Shown here piece by piece: positions 53,260 through 61,479 of a DNA stretch of 64,000 nucleotides (the first letter of the stretch is position 1; each line of letters begins with the position of its first letter). The stretch is from Paraburkholderia atlantica (lineage in GTDB: Bacteria > Pseudomonadota > Gammaproteobacteria > Burkholderiales > Burkholderiaceae), in NCBI RefSeq assembly GCF_009362785.1, contig NZ_WHNQ01000017.1, positions 105,990 through 169,989 on the forward strand, given 5' to 3'. Below the pieces are notes generated by a model. That model was not told the origin of the DNA, ran no database searches, and saw only the letters and a list, made by a program, of their open reading frames with translations. The position numbers and the translations under genes are program-made.

Positions 53260-54028
53260 CGGTCTGATCCTTGCAGGTTGATGAAACAAAACGATCGGCG
53301 ATCGCTTTGCGTCGCCACGTCGCTATTTATATGCCGCCGGCCGGATAGACCCTCGATTGGCTGGCAGCACGGCGAAGCGACGTGCTGTGTCGGGTTAGGT
53401 CGGGGAGCCGTGTTCGGGACCTCTCGAACCACGGAAGGCTACACACCTATTGCTTATCCACCGCGGCAGTGCCGATTGTTCTTCTCACGAATCAGCGAAT
53501 GCGGTGCCCGCCATTCACGTAATCCGCGATTGACAATTTCTCTCTCGATGTTGCGGTGAAGCATAGTCCGCAAAGGATCGAGGCATTCGCCGGCGGCCCA
53601 AAGTAGGGTGCTATTGGCCGATAATGCGGAGCCTTTTACAAATGAAACAGAAGCTGGAAAGGCTTGTTGCGATCTGCAATTGCTGTAACAGAGTTATACG
53701 ACAGGCCCCATACATCGCGACAGAACGCCAAATGCATCGCTCAAGTGCAAAAAATGCCGTTCTTATCTCGCGAATCGTGCCGAATCCGCGCCACTCGGCG
53801 CATTCCGACGATGCCCTGGCTTCTCGCCTGCAAAAATCGCGCTAATTGATCTGGAAAAAAATTCCGTGCAACGTTAATTAGTAGCACGCAATTCAGCGAA
53901 TAGTGAGGTAAGAATTTCTCAAGTCCTGACGATTACGCCAAAACACCCACGCATGCCGGCCAAGCTCGTCCCGCCCAAATCGATGCGCTAATCTCAATGC
54001 GTAGATTTTCCTGACTGGAGAAGCTCGC
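53260..54028. other. Long divergent regulatory region Wzc / GlxA-type regulator
   Basis: 769 bp without a supportable gene, AT-richer toward the right end (53850-53930). It must carry the promoter for the main leftward polysaccharide operon and for the divergent regulator. Two short rightward frames near 53200-53850 lack binding sites and are rejected. I see no clear palindrome strong enough to call. Confidence 0.5.
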
Positions 54029-55003
54029 GTGATGAAGCACATTGGTCTATTCGTCTTTCAGGATTGTTCGATGGCAAGTACCGGCGCGATCGGCGACGCG
54101 TTTCGGCTTGCCAATGAGTTCAAGAGAACGGCTGGCGAAGAGGCGCCATACCGGTTTACCGTGGTATCCGACGGCGGCGGTCTGGTGACCAGTTCGTCCG
54201 GCATATCGATCTGGACGCAAGGCCTCGAACGCTATTGCCTCGCAGATTTCCACGCGTTCTTCGTGGCCTGCCGCGACGTCACCGAAGTCGCGGAATCCAA
54301 CGATCGGTTTCTGTCGTGGATCTCGCTGCAAGGATCGATCGCATCTTTCGGCATGCAACAGGGTGCGAATCTCGCGGTCGTCTGCAACGATCCGCTGCAA
54401 TCGATCGTGCCGATTTTTCTGTTCGACGACAGCGGTGACGCCGCGCGCACGCAAAGCAATGTGACGCCGACCGATCTCGCGCTCGCGCAGATCGAACGCG
54501 ACATCAATACCGACACGGCCCGCAAAATCGGCCGCATCCTGCAAACCGGCTACGCGGAGAAGAGCCGTTCGGAGCTCGACGACGTCAATATCACGACGAC
54601 GACCGAAAAGATTCGTGAATCGGCGCGCTGGATCAAGGAGAACTACAGCAAGGCTATTTCGGTTGCTCAGGCGGCCGAGTCGGTGGCGATGAGCAAACGC
54701 AATTTTCAGCGCCGTTTCAAATGCGAGTTTGGCATGACGCCACTCGAATATCTGCTGCGTACACGCTTCGAGATCGTTCGCTCGATGCTGAAGAACACCG
54801 ATTTGCCGGTCGATAAGATCGCGCGTCGTTGCGGAATGGGCGACGGTAATCGGCTCGGGCGGCTATTCAAGGAGCGCTATGGCATGTCGCCGACGCAATT
54901 CCGCGCGCAACAGCACGTGGATGCTGAGGAACGCTGGCTGACACCGGAGGAAAGCTGGAGCGCCGCGACCGAGATGTTGCGGCAGGCGCCACTGACGCTT
55001 TGA
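54029..55003 (+). CDS. GlxA/FtrA-type AraC regulator of the exopolysaccharide locus
   Basis: 324 residues: an N-terminal DJ-1/PfpI-like domain (about 1-170, GLFVFQDCSMASTGAIGDAF) and a C-terminal AraC HTH domain (about 215-300, with AESVAMSKRNFQRRFKCEFG). The GTG at 54029 lies eight bases after GGAG; an ATG follows immediately at 54032. It is divergent from the Wzc-type gene across a 769-bp region and is the natural candidate for its regulator. The usual nucleophile-elbow Cys of DJ-1 enzymes is not evident; sensing rather than catalysis is likely. Confidence 0.88.
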   Translation: MMKHIGLFVFQDCSMASTGAIGDAFRLANEFKRTAGEEAPYRFTVVSDGGGLVTSSSGISIWTQGLERYCLADFHAFFVACRDVTEVAESNDRFLSWISLQGSIASFGMQQGANLAVVCNDPLQSIVPIFLFDDSGDAARTQSNVTPTDLALAQIERDINTDTARKIGRILQTGYAEKSRSELDDVNITTTTEKIRESARWIKENYSKAISVAQAAESVAMSKRNFQRRFKCEFGMTPLEYLLRTRFEIVRSMLKNTDLPVDKIARRCGMGDGNRLGRLFKERYGMSPTQFRAQQHVDAEERWLTPEESWSAATEMLRQAPLTL

Positions 55004-55062
55004 TTTCAATTCCCTGTTACTCCGAGCACGATTCGTCGGCTCGACCGCAAAGGGATTAGAAC

Positions 55063-56079
55063 ATGACGATCATCAAAACCGGCGAACTGGGCGCGGAGGA
55101 CGCGGCCGTCGCGCCGGAAAGCATGGCCTCCCTACAATCCGATGACAGTGCCGTGGCTGCGCCTGGCGAGCGGCCGGGCCTGCATGCAGGCGCGCATTCC
55201 GCGCAGGGACAAGCGCCATCTACTGTCAGAAAGATCAAGGAAGCGGCGAAAACCTTATTGCCGGATGCCGTTTTCCTAAGCCTGTTACATCACAAATGCA
55301 CTGGCCGTTATCCGAACCTGATTCGTCCAGTGACGTTCAATGAGAAGATCCTGCAACGCAATCTTCGCCCTGATCCGCGTTATATCGACCTGACCGACAA
55401 GTTGCTGGTGCGGGACTATATTGCCCGGAAGATCGGTGATAAGCATTTGATACCGCTGATCGCAGCGCCCGATGCATTCACGCCCGAGGTGTTCGACGCG
55501 CTACCCGATGCTTTCGTAATGAAAGCCAATCACGGCAGCAGCTTCGTCGAAGTGGTGAGAAACAAATCGGAGACCTCGTTCGAGAAGCTGAAGAAGCTCG
55601 CCGACCAGTGGTTGCGCACCGAATTCTATTACGTGGGGCGCGAGCGGCACTATCGGTCGATCGAGCCGCGCATCTTCTTCGAGCAGTTGCTGCTCGATCA
55701 GCGCGGCCGGATTCCGGCGGATCTCAAGATGCACTGCTTCGGCGGTCGGCCCGAGGGGCCGGTCATCTATATCCTCGTGATCTCCGACCGGTTCGGTAAC
55801 GCGACGCACGGCGACGTGTACGACGTCGACTGGAATCACCTCGATATCGCAATCGGCGACTACAAGCGCAGCGCGGCACCCGGTCCGCGTCCGCCGAATC
55901 TGGACGCCGTGCTCGATATCGCGGCCCGTCTGTGCGAAGACTTCGACTATGTGCGCGTAGACCTGTATGCGCCGGACGACCGCGTTTATTTCGGCGAGCT
56001 GACATTTACGCCCGGCGCGGGTGTGCTGCCCTTCACGCCGGACAGTATCGATTACGAGTGGGGCAAGCTGATGGCTTGA
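55063..56079 (+). CDS. TupA-like ATP-grasp protein
   Basis: 338 residues. After a variable, disordered 55-residue start, the ATP-grasp TupA-like domain begins with FLSLLHHKCTGRYPNLIRP, continues with DKLLVRDYIARKIGDKHLIP and DAFVMKANHGSSF, and ends with FDYVRVDLYAPDDRVYFGEL and TFTPGAG. TupA-type enzymes join amino acids in polymer synthesis (teichuronopeptide in Gram-positives, from established knowledge). AAGGGA precedes ATG 55063. Placed next to the locus regulator, it may attach an amino acid to the exopolysaccharide. Confidence 0.85.
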   Translation: MTIIKTGELGAEDAAVAPESMASLQSDDSAVAAPGERPGLHAGAHSAQGQAPSTVRKIKEAAKTLLPDAVFLSLLHHKCTGRYPNLIRPVTFNEKILQRNLRPDPRYIDLTDKLLVRDYIARKIGDKHLIPLIAAPDAFTPEVFDALPDAFVMKANHGSSFVEVVRNKSETSFEKLKKLADQWLRTEFYYVGRERHYRSIEPRIFFEQLLLDQRGRIPADLKMHCFGGRPEGPVIYILVISDRFGNATHGDVYDVDWNHLDIAIGDYKRSAAPGPRPPNLDAVLDIAARLCEDFDYVRVDLYAPDDRVYFGELTFTPGAGVLPFTPDSIDYEWGKLMA

Positions 56080-56113
56080 ACCCGCTTCCATTCACAGCGT
56101 TTGGATTCCGCCA

Positions 56114-56830
56114 TCAAGCCGGCAACATGCCGTTTTGCAGTTTTGCGCCGTCGGCCTCGCGCGAGGCCAGAAACGTCAACAACGCCCGCGCCGCTTCACG
56201 GTGGGGCGCCGCCGTGCAGATCGCGGCGGTGAAAGTCGTGGTGGACTGGATGGCGGCAGGAAGCTCGCCGAGCACGTCGATGCCCGGCACGTGAATCAAT
56301 TCGCTCATCTGCTGAAAGCCGAGCGCGACTTCTCCGCGCGCGACGAGCGTGCCGACCGGCACTCCCGGCGGCGCCTTCACGATACGCGAAGCGATCTGCC
56401 CGGCAATGCCCCAGCGTTCGAGCAGCTTTAGCAGATGCGTACCGCTCGGCCCGGTCGAGTAACCGATGCTGCGCGCACCGAGAATCGCGTCGCGCAGTGC
56501 CGCTTCGGTCGCGATGTCCGGCCGCGTTGCTCCGGCCGCGACCGCGACCGCGATGCCCGAACGGGCGAGCCCGACGCGGCTCGCCGCCTCGACGTAGCCC
56601 GTCACCGAGAGCCGCTCGATCGCGTCCGCGGCGAGCACGACGATATCGAAGACTTCGTCATTCTCGACGCGGCGCGCCGCGTCGACGCCGCCGACCGATT
56701 CGATCGCGACGCTCTGCCCCGTGCGCCGCTCGTACGACGCAGCGAGTTCGGCGAGCACCTGGCGCGTGGCCATCGACGAAATACCGGTGATCGGCGCGCG
56801 CGCGGCTTGACCGTTGATCTCTGCGACCAC
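56114..56830 (-). CDS. ModA-like solute-binding-fold protein without signal peptide
   Basis: 238 residues with a type-II periplasmic-binding fold: GISSMATRQVLAELAASYER, then VENDEVFDIVVLAADAIERL and IGYSTGPSGTHLLKLLERWG. The molybdate-binding-protein family normally has a signal peptide; here the N-terminus (VVAEINGQAARAP) has none. The GTG at 56830 follows AAGGA by nine bases and lies 5 bp after the ligK stop. A cytosolic ligand-binding protein, perhaps a sensor or chaperone for a pathway acid, is possible. No ABC permease or ATPase is adjacent. Confidence 0.75.
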   Translation of the reverse strand: MVAEINGQAARAPITGISSMATRQVLAELAASYERRTGQSVAIESVGGVDAARRVENDEVFDIVVLAADAIERLSVTGYVEAASRVGLARSGIAVAVAAGATRPDIATEAALRDAILGARSIGYSTGPSGTHLLKLLERWGIAGQIASRIVKAPPGVPVGTLVARGEVALGFQQMSELIHVPGIDVLGELPAAIQSTTTFTAAICTAAPHREAARALLTFLASREADGAKLQNGMLPA

Positions 56831-56835
56831 GCCCG

Positions 56836-57519
56836 TCAGTCCTTGTAACGCAGTCCGGCCTGCTCGAGCGGCCCGCGCATGTTGTACATGTCGAGACCGA
56901 GCACACCGGAGGCAAGTTTCGCGCGCTTCTCGGCTTCGTTCGCCTCGCGCGCCGCGGCCTTGTCGAGCACCGTTTGCGCAATGGCCGCCGGCACCACGAC
57001 TACGCCATCGTCATCGGCAACGACGACGTCGCCCGGCGTGACCAGTGCGCCCGCGCACACGACCGGAATGTTCACCGAGCCGAGCGTCGCCTTGACCGTG
57101 CCCTTCGCGGAAATCGCCTTGCTCCAGACCGGGAACTTCATCTCGGTCAGCACACTGACGTCGCGCACACCGGCGTCGATGATCAGCGCATGCGCGCCGC
57201 GCGCCTGGAAGCTGGTTGCGAGCAGATCGCCGAAGTAACCGTCGGTGCTCTCCGCGGTGACGCCCGCGACGACGACGTCGCCCGGCCGGATCTGTTCGGC
57301 CGCGACGTGCAGCATCCAGTTGTCGCCCGGTTGCAGCAGCACCGTGACAGCCGTGCCGCTCGCCCGTGCGCCGGTATAGATCGGCCGCATATACGGCTGG
57401 AGCAGGCCCGTGCGGCCCATGGCCTCATGAACGGTGGCCGAACCGAGCGCGCCGAGTTTGGCGGCCACGTCCGCATCCGCGCGCTGGATGTTGCGATAGA
57501 CGACTCCGATTTCGTACAT
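56836..57519 (-). CDS. ligK: 4-carboxy-4-hydroxy-2-oxoadipate aldolase
   Basis: 227 residues of the RraA-like class II aldolase family, LigK/GalC subgroup. It splits 4-carboxy-4-hydroxy-2-oxoadipate into pyruvate and oxaloacetate at the end of the protocatechuate 4,5-cleavage or gallate route. Conserved blocks: GSATVHEAMGRTGLL, PGDVVVAGVTAESTDGYFGD, IIDAGVRDV (Arg and Asp of the active site) and the C-terminal LGLDMYNMR. AAGGGG precedes ATG 57519. It starts 2 bp after the ligJ stop. Confidence 0.93.
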   Translation of the reverse strand: MYEIGVVYRNIQRADADVAAKLGALGSATVHEAMGRTGLLQPYMRPIYTGARASGTAVTVLLQPGDNWMLHVAAEQIRPGDVVVAGVTAESTDGYFGDLLATSFQARGAHALIIDAGVRDVSVLTEMKFPVWSKAISAKGTVKATLGSVNIPVVCAGALVTPGDVVVADDDGVVVVPAAIAQTVLDKAAAREANEAEKRAKLASGVLGLDMYNMRGPLEQAGLRYKD

Positions 57520-57521
57520 GA

Positions 57522-58547
57522 TTACAGCCCCTTCGTTTTCAGCAAGGCATCGAGACGCGGATAGACGCGCCGTGCGTTGCCTTCGTAGATCTTGTAGCGC
57601 TGCTCCGGGTTCATATCCGCGGCTTCAACGTAGCGCTTCGTGTCATCGAAATAGTGACCGGTTTCCGGATCGATGCCACGCACCGCGCCGATCATCTCGC
57701 TCGCGAACAGGATGTTGTCCACGGGAATCACGCGCGTGAGCAGATCGATACCCGGCTGATGATAGACACAGGTGTCGAAAAACACGTTGTTCAACAGATG
57801 GTCCTTCAGCAACGGTTTCTTCATTTCCTGCGCGAGACCGCGGAAACGGCCCCAGTGATACGGCACCGCGCCGCCGCCGTGCGGAATCACGAAACGCAGC
57901 GTCGGGAAATCGCGGAACAGGTCCGAGGTCAGGCATTGCATGAACGCGGTGGTATCCGCATTCAGGTAGTGCGCACCGGTGGTGTGAAAGCACGCGTTGC
58001 AGCTCGTGCTCACGTGAATCATCGCGGGAATGTCGTACTCGACCATCTTCTCGTAGATCGGATACCACGAGCGGTCCGACAGCGGCGGGCTGGTCCAGTG
58101 GCCGCCCGACGGATCGGGATTCAGATTGATCGCGACATTGCCGTACTGCTCGACGCATTTGACGAGTTCAGGAATACAGGTGGCCGGATCGACACCCGGA
58201 CTTTGCGGCAGCATCGCGGCCGGCACGAAGTTCTCGGGAAACAGCTGGCTCACGCGATAGCACAGTTCATTGCAGATCGCGGCCCAGGTGCTGGACACTT
58301 CGAAGTCGCCGATGTGGTGCGCCATGAAGCTCGCACGCGGACTGAAGATCGTCAGATCGAGGCCGCGCTCGCGCATCAGTTTCAACTGGTTGTTTTCGAT
58401 CGACTCGCGCAGCTCGTCGTCGCTGATCTGCAATTCCGACACCGCCGGCATCTCGGACGGACTCCTGATGCCAGCGATCTGGCGGTTACGCCACGTCTCC
58501 AACGCTTTGGGCGCGGTGGTGTAGTGGCCGTGAATGTCGATGATCAC
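57522..58547 (-). CDS. ligJ: 4-oxalomesaconate hydratase
   Basis: 341 residues, amidohydrolase superfamily, LigJ type. N-terminal metal motif MIIDIHGHY, then central FVIPHGGGAVPYHWGR and C-terminal NILFASEMIG. It hydrates 4-oxalomesaconate to 4-carboxy-4-hydroxy-2-oxoadipate, the substrate of the next gene product LigK. The GTG at 58547 follows GAGGA at seven-base spacing. The ring-cleaving dioxygenase and dehydrogenase are not in the window. Pseudomonas GalB performs the same step with an unrelated fold, so the LigJ name follows the fold. Confidence 0.92.
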   Translation of the reverse strand: MIIDIHGHYTTAPKALETWRNRQIAGIRSPSEMPAVSELQISDDELRESIENNQLKLMRERGLDLTIFSPRASFMAHHIGDFEVSSTWAAICNELCYRVSQLFPENFVPAAMLPQSPGVDPATCIPELVKCVEQYGNVAINLNPDPSGGHWTSPPLSDRSWYPIYEKMVEYDIPAMIHVSTSCNACFHTTGAHYLNADTTAFMQCLTSDLFRDFPTLRFVIPHGGGAVPYHWGRFRGLAQEMKKPLLKDHLLNNVFFDTCVYHQPGIDLLTRVIPVDNILFASEMIGAVRGIDPETGHYFDDTKRYVEAADMNPEQRYKIYEGNARRVYPRLDALLKTKGL

Positions 58548-58618
58548 CGTGATTCCTCAGTAGATGAATTTAACCAGCGGCGCGCGCGAACCGCACGCGC
58601 GCCACGTTCCTGCGTGCG

Positions 58619-59974
58619 TCAATGCGCGGCATTCGGCTGCGCCGCCGTTTCGGTGCCGCCCACGCGCTGGCTCACCAGGATGGCGATAGCGGCCAGCGTA
58701 GCCGGGATCGCAAGCATTGCGAGGATCGCGCCGAACTGCCAGCCGAAGCCGAGCAGCGCGCCGCCGATCGCCGAACCGAAGATGCTGCCGAAGCGCCCCA
58801 TGCCGAGCATCCAGCTCACGCCGGTCGCACGTGCAACGGTCGGGTAGCGGCCGGGCGCAAATGCATTCAGACCGGTTTGCGCGCCGCTCATGCAGAAGCC
58901 CGCGGCAAACACCAGCAATGCGAGCGACGACGACATCGCGCCGATGTAGCCGAGCCCGAGCACGCACACTGCACCGCCGATATACGCGGCGCTGATGACC
59001 GGCGCCGGACGCGCCTTGTCCATGATCCAGCCGACCAGGACCGCGCCGATCGTGCCGCCGATCTGGAACATCGCCGTGACGTTTGCCGCGGTCGTGACCG
59101 ACAGACCCGCATCCTTCATTAGCGTCGGCAGCCAGCCGGTCAGCAGATAGATCACGAGCAGGCCCATGAAATACGTGACCCACAGCGTGATCGTCATCGA
59201 GCCATAGCCTTGCGAGAACAGCACGCCGATCGGCTTGCGCGTCGGCAGCGGCGGTTCGTTCGACACGAACACTTCATTGCCGGCGAAACGCACGCCGCAC
59301 ACACGGCCGAGCACCTTGCCGATACGCTGTGCAGGCGTGCCGCGCACCGCGAGCAGACGGGCCGACTCAGGCAGCAGCCAGATTTGGAACGGGATCAGCA
59401 CGAGCGGCAGCGCGCCGCCGAAAATCAGCACCGAGCGCCAGCCGTGAACCGGAATCAGCCAGCCGGCCGCGAAGCCGATCAAAGCCGAGCCGAGATTGAA
59501 GCCCGTGAACATCACGGTGATCAGCAGCGCGCGCTTGCGTTGCGGTGCGTACTCGGACAGCAGCGTCGTCGAGTTCGGCATGGCGGCGCCGAGGCCGACA
59601 CCGCTCAACAGACGCAGTGCCGCCATCGAAAACGGCGATTGCGTGAATGCAGTCGCAATCGTGAACACGCCGAACAGAAACACTGACGTAATCAGCACCC
59701 ACTTGCGGCCGATGCGGTCCGATGCAGGACCCGCGAACAATGCGCCAATCACGAGACCGATCGGCGCCGCGCTCATCACGAGACCGAATTCGGGACGCGA
59801 AATACCCCAATCATGAATGATGGAAGGCGCGACGAAACCCATGATCGCAACGTCCATGCCGTCGGCGGTCACGATCAGAAAGCACAGCACTACCAGCAGC
59901 CACTGGTAGGGTGAAATCGGCCGTTCATCGATGAACTTCTTGATATCAATTCTGTTACCGCTGGTAGTACTCAT
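58619..59974 (-). CDS. MFS transporter, AAHS type (third copy)
   Basis: 451 residues with 12 predicted membrane segments. TM1 has TADGMDVAIMGFVAPS (AAHS variant of DGxD) and GPASDRIGRK in the first cytosolic loop. ATG 59974 follows AGGAG; a longer frame start at 60034 is not supported. It heads the leftward run transporter-ligJ-ligK-binding protein, so a protocatechuate- or gallate-like acid is the likely substrate. Confidence 0.9.
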   Translation of the reverse strand: MSTTSGNRIDIKKFIDERPISPYQWLLVVLCFLIVTADGMDVAIMGFVAPSIIHDWGISRPEFGLVMSAAPIGLVIGALFAGPASDRIGRKWVLITSVFLFGVFTIATAFTQSPFSMAALRLLSGVGLGAAMPNSTTLLSEYAPQRKRALLITVMFTGFNLGSALIGFAAGWLIPVHGWRSVLIFGGALPLVLIPFQIWLLPESARLLAVRGTPAQRIGKVLGRVCGVRFAGNEVFVSNEPPLPTRKPIGVLFSQGYGSMTITLWVTYFMGLLVIYLLTGWLPTLMKDAGLSVTTAANVTAMFQIGGTIGAVLVGWIMDKARPAPVISAAYIGGAVCVLGLGYIGAMSSSLALLVFAAGFCMSGAQTGLNAFAPGRYPTVARATGVSWMLGMGRFGSIFGSAIGGALLGFGWQFGAILAMLAIPATLAAIAILVSQRVGGTETAAQPNAAH

Positions 59975-60728
59975 CAAAACTCTCCTGTCTCCTTCACTGG
60001 CCTCATCACGCGCTCGACGCGGGTTGCTTCGCAAAGTACGTCGTAACCATCGTGGCGATGGGGCCCCTACACGGCCTACTCAAACAACTGGCGTGACGGT
60101 ACGTTTCGTCCTTCGTGGGCCAAAGCGCGGGTTAACCATATGGTCGGAGCGAGTATCCGCATATTCAGCGTTCCGCATAGCATCGTCGGAGCTCGTCCGA
60201 TTCGTGCAAAGCCGCGCCGCACAGGCGTTCAACCCAAGTCCCACGCCCCTCGAAGCGGCCCTGCCGAACGCCAGTTGGTGCAGCAACTGATAAACAAAAC
60301 AGATGATGCGGGAACGAACTCGCATACAACGGCAGCGAGACGCCCCGCTTTTGCGATCGACGTGAATGCACCGGTTGGTGGCGGATTTACTCCGCGAAGT
60401 AGGGCGCAATAAAAAAGCGGCATGACGTGCCAAGGCCATCCCGCTTCGGGATCAGCCGGCCTCGCGGACCGGCTCGTACTCAATTAGCGCTGTGCAAGAC
60501 CCGGTTCAGGGCGCCGCGACACCGCGCGTCGCCGGCGTATAAGGCGTGTAGAAACTCGAGCCCGCTCACGTACTTGCGGCTGCCGTGTAGAGCGGTCCGC
60601 CTGGCGTGTAGTTCGCGCCGTCGTGCCATCTGCCAGGGAAACCACCGAGCCCCAGCTTCACGACTTTGCATACAATGTATCCATCCATCGACCGAATTAC
60701 GCATCGCTTCGCTCTAAAGGAGAGCAGT
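59975..60728. other. Divergent intergenic region AAHS / GntR regulator
   Basis: 754 bp without a supportable gene, though several short shadow frames cross it. It contains a small hairpin ATCCCG/CGGGAT near 60438-60454 and, at its right end, the two TTTGCATACAATG repeats next to the GntR gene. It must hold promoters for both divergent operons. Confidence 0.5.
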
Positions 60729-60740
60729 TTGCATACAATG
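60664..60740 (+). promoter_or_regulatory. Two direct repeats TTTGCATACAATG, candidate GntR operators
   Basis: Identical 13-mers at 60664-60676 and 60728-60740, 64 bp apart. The first extends to ATAC-AAT-GTAT, an imperfect-centre palindrome of the kind bound by FCD-type GntR regulators. The second overlaps the start codons of the regulator gene. Autoregulation is the likely purpose. Confidence 0.7.
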
Positions 60741-61412
60741 CAGACCCCGCCGGCGCGATCGCCGGACGACGTCTATCTGGCGATCAAGCAGTCGCTTGCG
60801 GAGCACCGCTTTGGCGCGGGCCAGTATCTGCGCGAAGAACAGCTCGCCAAAAGCCTCGGTGTGAGCCGCACACCGGTGCGCGAAGCGCTGCGCCGTCTCG
60901 GCGCCGAGGGCTGGGTCGAGATCCGCCCGAACTATGGCGTGCGGGTCAAGGCGTGGTCGCTGCAGGACGCGCGTGAAATCTTCGAAGCGCGGCTTCTGAT
61001 CGAACCATTTCTCGCCGGGCGCGCCGCATTGAAAATCGGCGCCGCCGAAATCGAACGGCTCCGCACACTCGCCGAACAGATGTCGGCCATCACGCGGCAA
61101 GCGTCCACGCCCGAAACGACCGAAGCATGGTTCGCCGCCAATGGCGAGTTCCATTCGATCATCACGGCCGCGGCGGGCAATGCGCGCCTCGATCGTTCGT
61201 TGACGTCGATGAAGGAAACGCCGCTGATCAAGTGGACTTTCGACTCCTATAACGACGAACACCGCGCGAGCAGCGCGCGCCAGCACTTCGAAATGGTGCA
61301 GGCACTAGAAAATCGCAATGCGGCCTGGGCCGAGGCGATCACCCGTTGTCATATCCTCGCCGCCGAGAAAGCAGTGCTCGACCGCTATCAAAGGGAGCAC
61401 CCTTCGCCGTAG
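60729..61412 (+). CDS. GntR-family regulator, FCD (FadR/VanR) subfamily
   Basis: About 227 residues: winged helix with LREEQLAKSLGVSRTPVREA and LRRLGAEGWVEI, then an FCD helical domain with metal-type residues (EARLLIEPFLAG, FHSIITAAAGN, HFEMVQALENR). TTG 60729 gives a six-base spacing from AGGAGAG, while ATG 60738 is 15 bases away, so the TTG start is preferred. Both lie inside the second operator-like repeat. It probably senses a pathway acid and controls itself, the downstream MFS/lyase genes and perhaps the divergent ligJ-ligK operon. Confidence 0.88.
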   Translation: MHTMQTPPARSPDDVYLAIKQSLAEHRFGAGQYLREEQLAKSLGVSRTPVREALRRLGAEGWVEIRPNYGVRVKAWSLQDAREIFEARLLIEPFLAGRAALKIGAAEIERLRTLAEQMSAITRQASTPETTEAWFAANGEFHSIITAAAGNARLDRSLTSMKETPLIKWTFDSYNDEHRASSARQHFEMVQALENRNAAWAEAITRCHILAAEKAVLDRYQREHPSP

Positions 61413-61479
61413 CCGGCCGTAGCCCATGCATCGAAGCACCACACGAACAGCCGTCCCATAACGACGCAGGAGACGTGAA

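Noticed and set aside
53203..53845. Short rightward frames in the Wzc/GlxA intergenic region
   Set aside because: No ribosome binding sites, Cys/Arg/Ser-rich random composition; the region is better explained as regulatory.
60080..60439. Leftward 119-codon frame in the AAHS/GntR gap
   Set aside because: Overlaps several equally poor frames on both strands; no start signal or motif.
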